Below, piece by piece: positions 7,771 to 12,859 of a DNA stretch of 12,859 nt. Position 1 is the stretch's first letter. Each line of letters starts with the position of its first letter. The translations under genes were made by a program, and so were the position numbers. Under the pieces are notes generated by a model that was given only the letters and a program-made list of their open reading frames with translations, was not told the DNA's origin and searched no databases. The DNA is taken from contig JAWXUE010000032.1 in NCBI GenBank assembly GCA_044432925.1, forward strand, positions 1 to 12,859. The letters run 5' to 3'. This DNA is from JAWXUE01 sp044432925. Lineage in GTDB: Bacteria > Bacillota_I > Bacilli_A > Acholeplasmatales > Anaeroplasmataceae.

Positions 7771-8625
7771 TTATTTGATAGATTGTAAATCCATTAATAA
7801 AGTTTGAAAGTTTTTTTGATTGTATAAACTATCTTGGAAGTTAGTTTGTGCTGCATATTTAAAACGAGATATTGCTGGAGTGGTACTTGTAGCTTGATAT
7901 AGTTCATATGTTTCCACTTTTAAACATTCATCAATACTCATATTAACAGAAGCATATATAGTTCTTTTACATGCTTGAATAGCTTCAAAAGGAAACTTAG
8001 ATATTCTAGTTGCTAAATCATATACATATAAACCAATTTCATCAGGTTCTAATGCTTTATTAATTGATCCGTATGATTCTGCTTCATCAGCATTAAAATC
8101 TTTTGCACCTAAAATAATTTCTAATGCTTTACCTAATCCTACTTGCCTAGCAAGACGTGTAGTACCTCCACCACAAGGAAGAATACCCATACCTACTTCC
8201 ATTTGCATAAATATAGCTTTACCTCTAGCTGCAAAGCGCATATCGCATGCTTGAGCAAATTCATGCCCGCCACCTCTAGCATAGCCTTCTATTTGCGCTA
8301 TTGTAACTTGAGGTAATTTATTTATTCTATTCAATACTTTTGCTAAATCATTTACTTGAATTAAATTTAATGGAACTTTTTTAGTAGGTAGATTTTGTAA
8401 CATATCTACATCTGCATGTGCAATAAAGAAATTAGGTACTGAAGAATTAAATATTACTACTTTAACATCTTTATCTACTTCTAATTTATCAGATAACATA
8501 TTTAAATCTCTTATCATTTCTAATCCTTGTATATTTACAGGTGGATAATCAAATGTAACAGTTAATATATGATTATTCTTACTTGTTTTAAATGTTTTAT
8601 AATTATCGATAAATATCATCTCCAT
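7771..8625 (-). CDS. Enoyl-CoA hydratase/isomerase (crotonase) family protein
   Basis: 284 residues, the usual length for the family. The two oxyanion-hole segments are present: FFIAHADVDM (67-75) and ARGGGHEFAQACDMRFAA (116-133). Both glutamates expected of a hydratase appear to be there, E122 in HEF and E143 in MEVGMG, followed by the conserved ILPCGGGTTRLARQVG. The ARGGGHEFA variant belongs to a crotonase branch also found in high-GC soil bacteria. Known family chemistry is addition of water to, or isomerisation of, acyl-CoA thioesters; the substrate cannot be read from sequence. No other fatty-acid gene is near. It is richer in G+C (for example 8221-8280) than its neighbours, suggesting separate origin. 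Start choice is uncertain: ATG at 8625 lacks a clear ribosome binding site and ATG at 8619 follows GGAG without spacing. Confidence 0.9.
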   Translation of the reverse strand: MEMIFIDNYKTFKTSKNNHILTVTFDYPPVNIQGLEMIRDLNMLSDKLEVDKDVKVVIFNSSVPNFFIAHADVDMLQNLPTKKVPLNLIQVNDLAKVLNRINKLPQVTIAQIEGYARGGGHEFAQACDMRFAARGKAIFMQMEVGMGILPCGGGTTRLARQVGLGKALEIILGAKDFNADEAESYGSINKALEPDEIGLYVYDLATRISKFPFEAIQACKRTIYASVNMSIDECLKVETYELYQATSTTPAISRFKYAAQTNFQDSLYNQKNFQTLLMDLQSIK

Positions 8626-8650
8626 AAAAACTATATGATGAAAAAATAAA

Positions 8651-8679
8651 ATTATACATTTTGTTTAATCTTTAAAAAA
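8651..8679 (-). promoter_or_regulatory. Possible promoter of the crotonase gene
   Basis: A perfect TATAAT (8651-8656, minus strand) lies 25 bases upstream of the ATG at 8625. The -35 position holds only a T-run (TTTTTT, 8674-8679), inside the end of the neighbouring gene. No terminator separates the two genes, so some read-through is also likely. Confidence 0.45.
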
Positions 8680-9072
8680 TATTGCAAATCCACCTACAGA
8701 AAGAATTATTACGATTAGGAATAAAACAATTGATATAATCCATGACACTTTTTTATTTTCATACATTGTTAAATTTTCTATTTCATTAAACTCATTTACA
8801 TATATTATTGTTTTATCATCTTTTTTATATGGATAACCATTATCATTTGATATTATTAAAGTTTTTGAAATAACTTCATTATTAACAGTAAACTCAAATG
8901 TAATAGAGTAATAATATTTATTATTAGAAATGCTATCTAATTCACATTTTGTAACTAAAGCATTCACTTCAATAATGTTATTATCCCAATATTCAATATA
9001 TTCATTTTCAGTTTTTAAATTTTGATTAGCTACATAGACACCTAATATTGCTGATACAATTAATATTATCAA
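8665..9072 (-). CDS. DUF3592-like small membrane protein (start uncertain)
   Basis: 135 residues from a TTG at 9072. The layout is TM helix (about 1-16), an extracytoplasmic or lumenal beta-rich region of about 90 residues, and a second TM helix (about 110-132) ending in a short charged tail. The middle (YYYSITFEFTVNNEVISKTL, then YPYKKDDKTIIYVNEFN) follows the DUF3592 pattern of a tyrosine-rich strand pair followed by G/DxxVxVYVNP-like sequence. The TTG has no ribosome binding site. In the same frame, 16 codons upstream, an ATT at 9120 follows AAAGGA by nine bases and would add a cytoplasmic N-terminus (IENIFKIKKDFSNLIP). An ATG at 9138 is also in frame but is cut by TGA at 9121-9123. It is the last gene of the operon that starts at 11420. 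The true start is probably 9120. Confidence 0.7.
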   Translation of the reverse strand: MIILIVSAILGVYVANQNLKTENEYIEYWDNNIIEVNALVTKCELDSISNNKYYYSITFEFTVNNEVISKTLIISNDNGYPYKKDDKTIIYVNEFNEIENLTMYENKKVSWIISIVLFLIVIILSVGGFAIFFKD

Positions 9073-9138
9073 CGGTATTAAATTAGAAAAATCTTTTTTA
9101 ATTTTAAATATATTTTCAATTCAAATCAGTCCTTTCAT

Positions 9139-9170
9139 TTAATATATGGCTAAACAAAGCCATATATTAA
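9139..9170 (-). promoter_or_regulatory. Perfect 13-bp hairpin between two operon genes, no U-tract
   Basis: TTAATATATGGCT (9139-9151) pairs perfectly with AGCCATATATTAA (9158-9170) around a 6-base loop. On the minus strand it starts four bases after the upstream gene's stop and ends just before the AAAGGA of the next gene. With no T-run after it, it is unlikely to be an intrinsic terminator. An mRNA stability or processing element, or a translation-tuning hairpin, is more likely. Confidence 0.55.
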
Positions 9171-9174
9171 GTTA

Positions 9175-10191
9175 TCAATCATCTCCTTCATACAAATCAA
9201 TTTCATATTTTTCTTCGTAATATAAATCTTCATATTGCTCTAATATTGGATCATCGAAATAATCAAAAGGGTCTTCAATTTGATATTTAAAAGCATCATA
9301 TATTGCGCCTTCATAATTGCTGTACTTATAATTAGAATTAATTTTAAACATTAAATATTCATTGTTATGAAATTCAGCTTTAACAATACCTATTGAATTT
9401 ATATAAAATATTTGATTATTTTTTCTATAATGAGTAATTGATTTATTTTCACCTGAATATACAATTATATGATCATATCCATAATAGTAATGAATGCATG
9501 TTTCACTACCACATACTTCTTTTAATATTATTTCTTTTTCTTCATCAACAAAAATAGATAAACAAATTTTTCCATTATCCTTATAATAATATTTATATTC
9601 ATTGTTACTTTTAGAAACTCTAATAAAAATTTCATTTTTAAACTTTTTTATTAATTCACTACGACATAAATATTTAGAAAAATTTATATTTTTTTGTTTG
9701 ATTTTTGTACATGAAGAATGTAATAATGAATCCTTTTTATAATCAATTATTACATTATTATCTGAATAGTGAATTTCAGAATCACCAAGTTTATCAAATT
9801 TAATGATTTCCTTATTATCAACGATAAATTCATATGAAAGTGCAAAATCACCTATATTTATATTTAAAAATTCTTTTGAATAATGAAATGAATCACACAT
9901 ACAATCATGATGAGTTAATTCATAGTCTTCTCCATAATAATGGTATGTATAATCATCATAATAACTTATATCTAACTTATTTGTTTTTTTATTAAAAAGT
10001 AAATCAAAACAATGGTCTAATCCCCAATAAACATATACTCTAATTTGAACGTACTCTTCATTTTCATTTGTAAGTCTTATATCATTTACTTTTGCTGGGG
10101 TCTTAGAATAATTATAGTCTTTTAAATATTTATTATATAATTCTTTTGCTTCGTCACTTAATTTTTTTTCATATTCTTTATCAATTATCAT
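9175..10191 (-). CDS. Unrecognised tyrosine-rich, acidic-tailed protein
   Basis: 338 residues from the ATG at 10189-10191, which has AGGAG seven bases upstream. The in-frame ATG at 10209 lies before that site and is rejected. The N-terminus is helical and charged (MIIDKEYEKKLSDEAKELYN). The rest is beta-rich and full of tyrosine, with motifs such as YYDDYTYHYYGEDYELTHHD and CIHYYYGYDHIIVYSGE. A cysteine/histidine cluster HHDCMCDSFHYS lies near 93-104. The C-terminus is strongly acidic (DPFDYFDDPILEQYEDLYYEE). No signal peptide, membrane segment or known catalytic motif is visible. It resembles a protein-interaction or repeat-like beta protein, but I cannot place the family. It follows the Sel1 gene by 67 bases with no terminator between, and precedes the DUF3592-like gene, so all are probably one transcript. 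Confidence 0.78.
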   Translation of the reverse strand: MIIDKEYEKKLSDEAKELYNKYLKDYNYSKTPAKVNDIRLTNENEEYVQIRVYVYWGLDHCFDLLFNKKTNKLDISYYDDYTYHYYGEDYELTHHDCMCDSFHYSKEFLNINIGDFALSYEFIVDNKEIIKFDKLGDSEIHYSDNNVIIDYKKDSLLHSSCTKIKQKNINFSKYLCRSELIKKFKNEIFIRVSKSNNEYKYYYKDNGKICLSIFVDEEKEIILKEVCGSETCIHYYYGYDHIIVYSGENKSITHYRKNNQIFYINSIGIVKAEFHNNEYLMFKINSNYKYSNYEGAIYDAFKYQIEDPFDYFDDPILEQYEDLYYEEKYEIDLYEGDD

Positions 10192-10258
10192 ATTGTTTCT
10201 CCTATTCATTATATAATTTTAAAATACATTAGATGTTAGTAAGTAATTAACATTCATA

Positions 10259-11326
10259 TCAATCAATAAACTCTAAATCTGTTATATTAGTTCTTTTAAT
10301 ATATTTGTTTTTATATTTAAATTTTCTTTCTTTATATTTCAATGCTAATTCATAAAAGTTTAATGCTTCTTCCTTATTCTTTCTAACACCTTTTCCAAGT
10401 AAATACATATCTGCTGTTTTCTTCATTGAAAATCTATCACCTCTTAAAGCACATCTTTTGTACCAATAAAAAGACTTACTTAAATCTTTAACACTATGAC
10501 CAATTTCATAATATTCTGCAACAACCATCATAGCAAGCAATATTCCATCCTCAGCTGCTTTTAAAATATTATTAAATCTATCTGGATTGAATTCAGACAC
10601 TGACCTAATTATTAGAAACCTGTTATCACTAAAACAACTAGTTTCTCTCTCATTAAATCTACTATTAGTTTCTCTATCTAACAATTCTTTTAATGTTTCT
10701 TCATCATTATCAAGTAAGTAAAGTTTTGCTAAAGAATAGTTGTTGTTACATCTTCTATATAATTCTTTTGCTTTTTCGATATTTTTTTCTAAATATACTC
10801 CATTACAATATTCATCTGCTAATGTGAAATCAACAAAACTCATTTCTTCACCTTCTAATAAGGATAGATAATAATAAGCTTTATGTAAATCAAGAGGTAA
10901 AGCTTTTGCTCTTGAATAACAAAAGAATAAACCATATAATACAGCAGGATTATCAAATCCTTTATCATATAGCATTAAATAATTGTTAAGTGCAATTTGT
11001 TCATGTTCAAGTTGTAAATCAATCTCATCGTAATCGCTATCAAAATACCACTCTGCTTCAAATAATATTGAATATGGATTATTATCCTTACACTCTAAAT
11101 GATATTCTGTATAACTCAATGAATCTATTTCTATAACTCTATTTATAAAAAGATTTTCTAAATCTTCTTCTAATTCTTCTCTAACAGGATCACAAAAATG
11201 AAAATCATACGGAAATGTAAACATATTATGATTATAAGAAATCCTCTCATTACAATTCGTACAAATATATCCTAAACTTTCATCTTGTTCTTGCTTACAA
11301 TAAGCACACCATATTTTTAATTCCAT
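10259..11326 (-). CDS. Zinc-ribbon and Sel1-like repeat protein
   Basis: 355 residues from ATG 11326, with AGGAAGG ten bases upstream. The N-terminus has a zinc-ribbon pair, C7-x2-C10 and C22-x2-C25 (WCAYC, ICTNC). After an acidic linker (about 47-110) come helix-pair repeats. The best Sel1-like (SLR) units are residues 254-291 (LKAAEDGILLAMMVVAEYYE, then KSFYWYKRCALRG) and 292-330 (AADMYLLGKG-like, then EEALNFYELALK). Weaker ones lie at about 112-200 (LALADEYCNG-type pattern). SLR proteins are known as scaffolds for protein-protein contacts, and the zinc ribbon may bind nucleic acid or protein. No signal peptide is visible, so it is likely cytosolic. The upstream 28-codon gene ends seven bases before this start, inside its ribosome binding region, giving translational coupling. 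Confidence 0.88.
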   Translation of the reverse strand: MELKIWCAYCKQEQDESLGYICTNCNERISYNHNMFTFPYDFHFCDPVREELEEDLENLFINRVIEIDSLSYTEYHLECKDNNPYSILFEAEWYFDSDYDEIDLQLEHEQIALNNYLMLYDKGFDNPAVLYGLFFCYSRAKALPLDLHKAYYYLSLLEGEEMSFVDFTLADEYCNGVYLEKNIEKAKELYRRCNNNYSLAKLYLLDNDEETLKELLDRETNSRFNERETSCFSDNRFLIIRSVSEFNPDRFNNILKAAEDGILLAMMVVAEYYEIGHSVKDLSKSFYWYKRCALRGDRFSMKKTADMYLLGKGVRKNKEEALNFYELALKYKERKFKYKNKYIKRTNITDLEFID

Positions 11327-11333
11327 TTTCTCA

Positions 11334-11420
11334 CTACCTTCCTAAAATCATTAAACAAAGCACTATTAAAAAAATCACACATAATACAATATAATTTTTA
11401 TTACGATCATCATTAAACAT
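11334..11420 (-). CDS. 28-residue single-TM peptide, first gene of the operon
   Basis: ATG at 11418-11420 has AGGAG eight bases upstream, among the best ribosome binding sites in the window. The peptide starts with a charged, hydrophilic MFNDDRNKNY and continues into one hydrophobic helix IVLCVIFLIVLCLMILG (residues 11-27), ending in R and TAG at 11334-11336. The stop sits between AGGAAGG and the ATG of the zinc-ribbon/Sel1 gene, so translation of the two is coupled. It is the first gene after the operon promoter. Too short for most gene finders. Such peptides are known as membrane anchors or regulators of larger partners, but no family is recognised, and a leader-peptide role is an alternative. 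Confidence 0.68.
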   Translation of the reverse strand: MFNDDRNKNYIVLCVIFLIVLCLMILGR

Positions 11421-11456
11421 TTCATCTACTCCTACATATATTTTCCCACCATCTTT

Positions 11457-11485
11457 ATTATATTTCAAATAATTTCACACTACAA
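11457..11485 (-). promoter_or_regulatory. Promoter of the four-gene minus-strand operon
   Basis: On the minus strand, TTGTAG (11480-11485), a 17-base spacer and a perfect TATAAT (11457-11462). Predicted start near 11450, about 30 bases before the ATG of the 28-codon gene. The spacer contains a GTGTGAAATTA element, so a bound protein would block RNA polymerase here. Confidence 0.65.
11470..11480 (-). promoter_or_regulatory. Operator-like element, copy 1
   Basis: GTGTGAAATTA on the minus strand, lying between the -35 and -10 boxes of the operon promoter. It forms a perfect 11-bp inverted repeat with copy 2 (11509-11519), 28 bases apart. Confidence 0.65.
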
Positions 11486-11507
11486 TTACTCTCTTACTTT
11501 TGAGATA

Positions 11508-11519
11508 GGTGTGAAATTA
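11508..11519 (+). promoter_or_regulatory. Operator-like element, copy 2
   Basis: GGTGTGAAATTA on the plus strand, between the two divergent promoters and just upstream of the regulator's -35 region. Inverted with respect to copy 1 and in the same orientation as copy 3, whose GTGTGAAATT core starts 64 bases further on. Confidence 0.65.
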
Positions 11520-11531
11520 ATCATAAAAAGA

Positions 11532-11560
11532 TTTAATTAAAGCAATATTTATGTTATAAT
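11532..11560 (+). promoter_or_regulatory. Extended -10 promoter of the WYL regulator gene
   Basis: TATAAT at 11555-11560 preceded by TG and one base (TGTTATAAT), an extended -10. The -35 at 11532-11537 (TTTAAT, 17-base spacer) is weak, as is common with an extended -10. Predicted start near 11567. Confidence 0.68.
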
Positions 11561-11571
11561 CATCTTTATAA

Positions 11572-11582
11572 GGTGTGAAATT
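11572..11582 (+). promoter_or_regulatory. Operator-like element, copy 3
   Basis: GGTGTGAAATT, the same 11 bases as in copy 2, covering about +6 to +16 of the regulator transcript. A protein bound here would hinder initiation or clearance, which fits autoregulation of the gene starting at 11603. Confidence 0.65.
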
Positions 11583-11602
11583 TGCACTCTAAGGAGGTTT
11601 TT

Positions 11603-12589
11603 ATGACAACAAAAATAAAAGTATTAATAAATAACAAAACAAATATAGTACTAACAGATGATATGAAAGAGTTTGGTAATGAAAAACCAAGTGGAGGAAT
11701 TAACGCTAATGAATTTTTATGTAATGTAGCTATAAGAATGTATAAAAAAAGAATTAAAGAGGAAGCGTATTATACTAATGAATTTTTAAATTTATTTAAA
11801 AATATTGAAGTTGCTAATATTATTGCTTCAAAAGCTATTGCACTAAAAACTAATCTAGATGAGAATACATTAGATTTTTTGCCATCACTTAATCAAACTT
11901 ATATCCTGTACACGAATAAATCTAATAGCAATGATATAAATGAAATAGAAATAAATGGTGCAGGAAAAAATAACACTTCTTTATCTGCATACTTTAGATC
12001 TTTGTTTAACGAATATGCTAGTAAAACTAAAATCGAAAGAGAAAAAATATATTTTAGTGACTTAATAGAAAAAATAAGAAATCTCGAACATACTTATAAA
12101 ACATGTTTTATAAAATACGATAATAAAAAATATTATTTAGCAATTGAATCTCCAGCAGCTGACTTTGGAGACTACAATTTATATTCATGTGCAATTAACT
12201 TGGAAACTCAACTTCCTATAGCATTCAAACTTAGTAAAATTAAAGATATTATTACTGTAGATGAATATTATCACACTTCTACTGATGAATGGGATTCAAT
12301 GGGTGATAGGTGGTGCTGTGGTGATATCGATTCTGTTGATGATTTACTCGATATTCAGTTCAAATTAACGAAAAATGGAGAAAAGAGATTTGAAAGTCAT
12401 TTCCATAAAAATAAATATAATATAGATAGAAGAATTGAAGATGAAGTATCATATTGTAAAACAACAGAGAACTTCTTTTTTAATTACTTTATCTCATATG
12501 GTTGTGATATAAAGATCATAAGTCCGGAAAGTGTTAGAAAAAGGTTTATTGATTTTTATGAAAATTCTTACAAAAACTTTGATAAATAG
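11603..12589 (+). CDS. RHH-WYL transcription regulator
   Basis: 328 residues from ATG 11603, with AAGGAGG five bases upstream. A TTG at 11582 in the same frame is inside copy 3 of the operator and is rejected. Residues 3-54 (KIKVLINNKTNIVLT, then INANEFLCNVAIRMYKKR) look like a ribbon-helix-helix domain. A second, similar unit may lie at about 98-160 (QTYILYTNK, then SLSAYFRSLFNEYASKTKIE). Residues 161-215 form a WYL-like barrel (YYLAIESPA, IAFKLSKIKDI), and 248-325 the WYL C-terminal extension (DIQFKLTKNGEKRFESHF, then SYGCDIKIISPESVRKRF). WYL proteins are known ligand-sensing regulators, often of defence genes, and one with an RHH accompanies Cas13d. It is transcribed away from the four-gene operon across a shared operator region, so it probably regulates both. 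Confidence 0.82.
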   Translation: MTTKIKVLINNKTNIVLTDDMKEFGNEKPSGGINANEFLCNVAIRMYKKRIKEEAYYTNEFLNLFKNIEVANIIASKAIALKTNLDENTLDFLPSLNQTYILYTNKSNSNDINEIEINGAGKNNTSLSAYFRSLFNEYASKTKIEREKIYFSDLIEKIRNLEHTYKTCFIKYDNKKYYLAIESPAADFGDYNLYSCAINLETQLPIAFKLSKIKDIITVDEYYHTSTDEWDSMGDRWCCGDIDSVDDLLDIQFKLTKNGEKRFESHFHKNKYNIDRRIEDEVSYCKTTENFFFNYFISYGCDIKIISPESVRKRFIDFYENSYKNFDK

Positions 12590-12591
12590 TA

Positions 12592-12627
12592 AAAACAGTA
12601 TGTGCAATTTTATGCACATACTGTTTT
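12592..12627. terminator. Bidirectional intrinsic terminator
   Basis: A perfect 15-bp stem AAAACAGTATGTGCA (12592-12606) and TGCACATACTGTTTT (12613-12627) with a 6-base loop, followed by a T-rich stretch on either strand. It starts three bases after the regulator's TAG and also serves the convergent ADP-ribosylglycohydrolase gene. Confidence 0.92.
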
Positions 12628-12653
12628 ATATTTTACTTATTAATTGACATTTC

Positions 12654-12859
12654 TTATTTAGTCTTATCAAATAAAACTCTTCTATTTATTACTATATTAG
12701 ATAACTTATCTAATTCATTTTTTACATTTCCATCTAATACATCAATCCATCTTTTAGGAATACTATTATAACCATAAATACATCCTAATAATCCACCTGC
12801 TATTGCAGCTATTGTATCAGCATCTCCACCATTATTAATAATTTTAATAATACAATCTT
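12654..12859 (-). CDS. ADP-ribosylglycohydrolase family protein, C-terminal end (runs off the right edge)
   Basis: Partial gene: 67 complete codons plus a stop (TAA at 12654-12656); the start is beyond the window. The visible part begins DCIIKIINNGGDADTIAAIA and continues AGGLLGCIYGYNSIPKRWID. GGDADTIAAIAGGLLGAxYG is the metal-binding C-terminal signature of the DraG/ARH family, in which the two aspartates (DAD) bind magnesium. The enzymes are known to remove ADP-ribose from proteins or nucleic acid. The following tail (KNELDKLSNIVINRRVLFDK) is variable in the family. It converges on the WYL regulator and shares its terminator, so it is probably a separate unit. Confidence 0.87.
   Translation of the reverse strand, partial: DCIIKIINNGGDADTIAAIAGGLLGCIYGYNSIPKRWIDVLDGNVKNELDKLSNIVINRRVLFDKTK

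Noticed and set aside
10137..10209. TATAAT near 10215 as a separate promoter for the tyrosine-rich gene
   Set aside because: Its start would fall on the ribosome binding site itself and the -35 region is poor; co-transcription with the upstream gene fits better.
1..12859. TGA read as tryptophan (code 4), suggested by three in-frame TGA codons
   Set aside because: Every recognisable tryptophan checked in the helicase, GHKL, WYL, Sel1 and other proteins is TGG, the 1011-codon helicase frame has no TGA, and the 9175 and 10259 genes end in TGA at sensible places.
1..12859. CRISPR arrays, tRNA or rRNA genes, insertion sequences
   Set aside because: No regularly spaced repeats, no cloverleaf-like or rRNA-like stretches and no transposase or paired terminal inverted repeats were seen.

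Overview
This is a very AT-rich stretch of bacterial DNA, roughly a quarter G+C by eye, with Bacillota-style signals: AGGAGG-like ribosome binding sites, TATAAT -10 boxes and U-tract hairpin terminators. All recognisable tryptophans are TGG, and TGA ends several genes, so the standard bacterial code fits. A gut-type Bacilli or Erysipelotrichia relative is plausible, but no marker gene settles the taxonomy. Gene density, gene decay and content (SF1 helicase-nuclease, GHKL ATPase, Fic, WYL regulator, ADP-ribosylglycohydrolase) suggest an accessory, defence-island-like region.

Left part, all on the minus strand. Bases 1-684 hold the N-terminal part of a GHKL ATPase that runs off the window. Bases 808-1680 hold a gene broken by several frameshifts. 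Next is a two-gene unit: a helicase with a C-terminal DUF2726/Vsr-like nuclease domain (2275-5310), then a translationally coupled 4-5 TM membrane protein (1726-2262). The unit has a clear promoter at 5337-5365.

Middle part, minus strand. A bidirectional terminator (5442-5481) separates the helicase unit from a 76-codon gene (5766-5996) with a near-consensus promoter, which is followed by a Fic-like winged-helix remnant (5511-5765). Another short remnant lies at 6151-6294. A full class II Fic protein (6431-7636) has its own promoter and terminator. A solitary, less AT-rich crotonase-family enzyme follows (7771-8625).

Right part. A RHH-WYL transcription regulator (11603-12589, plus strand) faces a minus-strand operon of four genes: a 28-residue single-TM peptide (11334-11420), a zinc-ribbon/Sel1-repeat protein (10259-11326), an unrecognised tyrosine-rich acidic protein (9175-10191) and a DUF3592-like membrane protein (8665 to 9072 or 9120). 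Their shared promoter region has three copies of GTGTGAAATT, one in the spacer of the operon promoter, one between the promoters and one over the regulator's predicted transcription start. I infer that the WYL protein controls both directions. This regulator-operon unit is the best candidate here for an undescribed system. A terminator (12592-12627) separates the regulator from the C-terminus of an ADP-ribosylglycohydrolase entering from the right edge.
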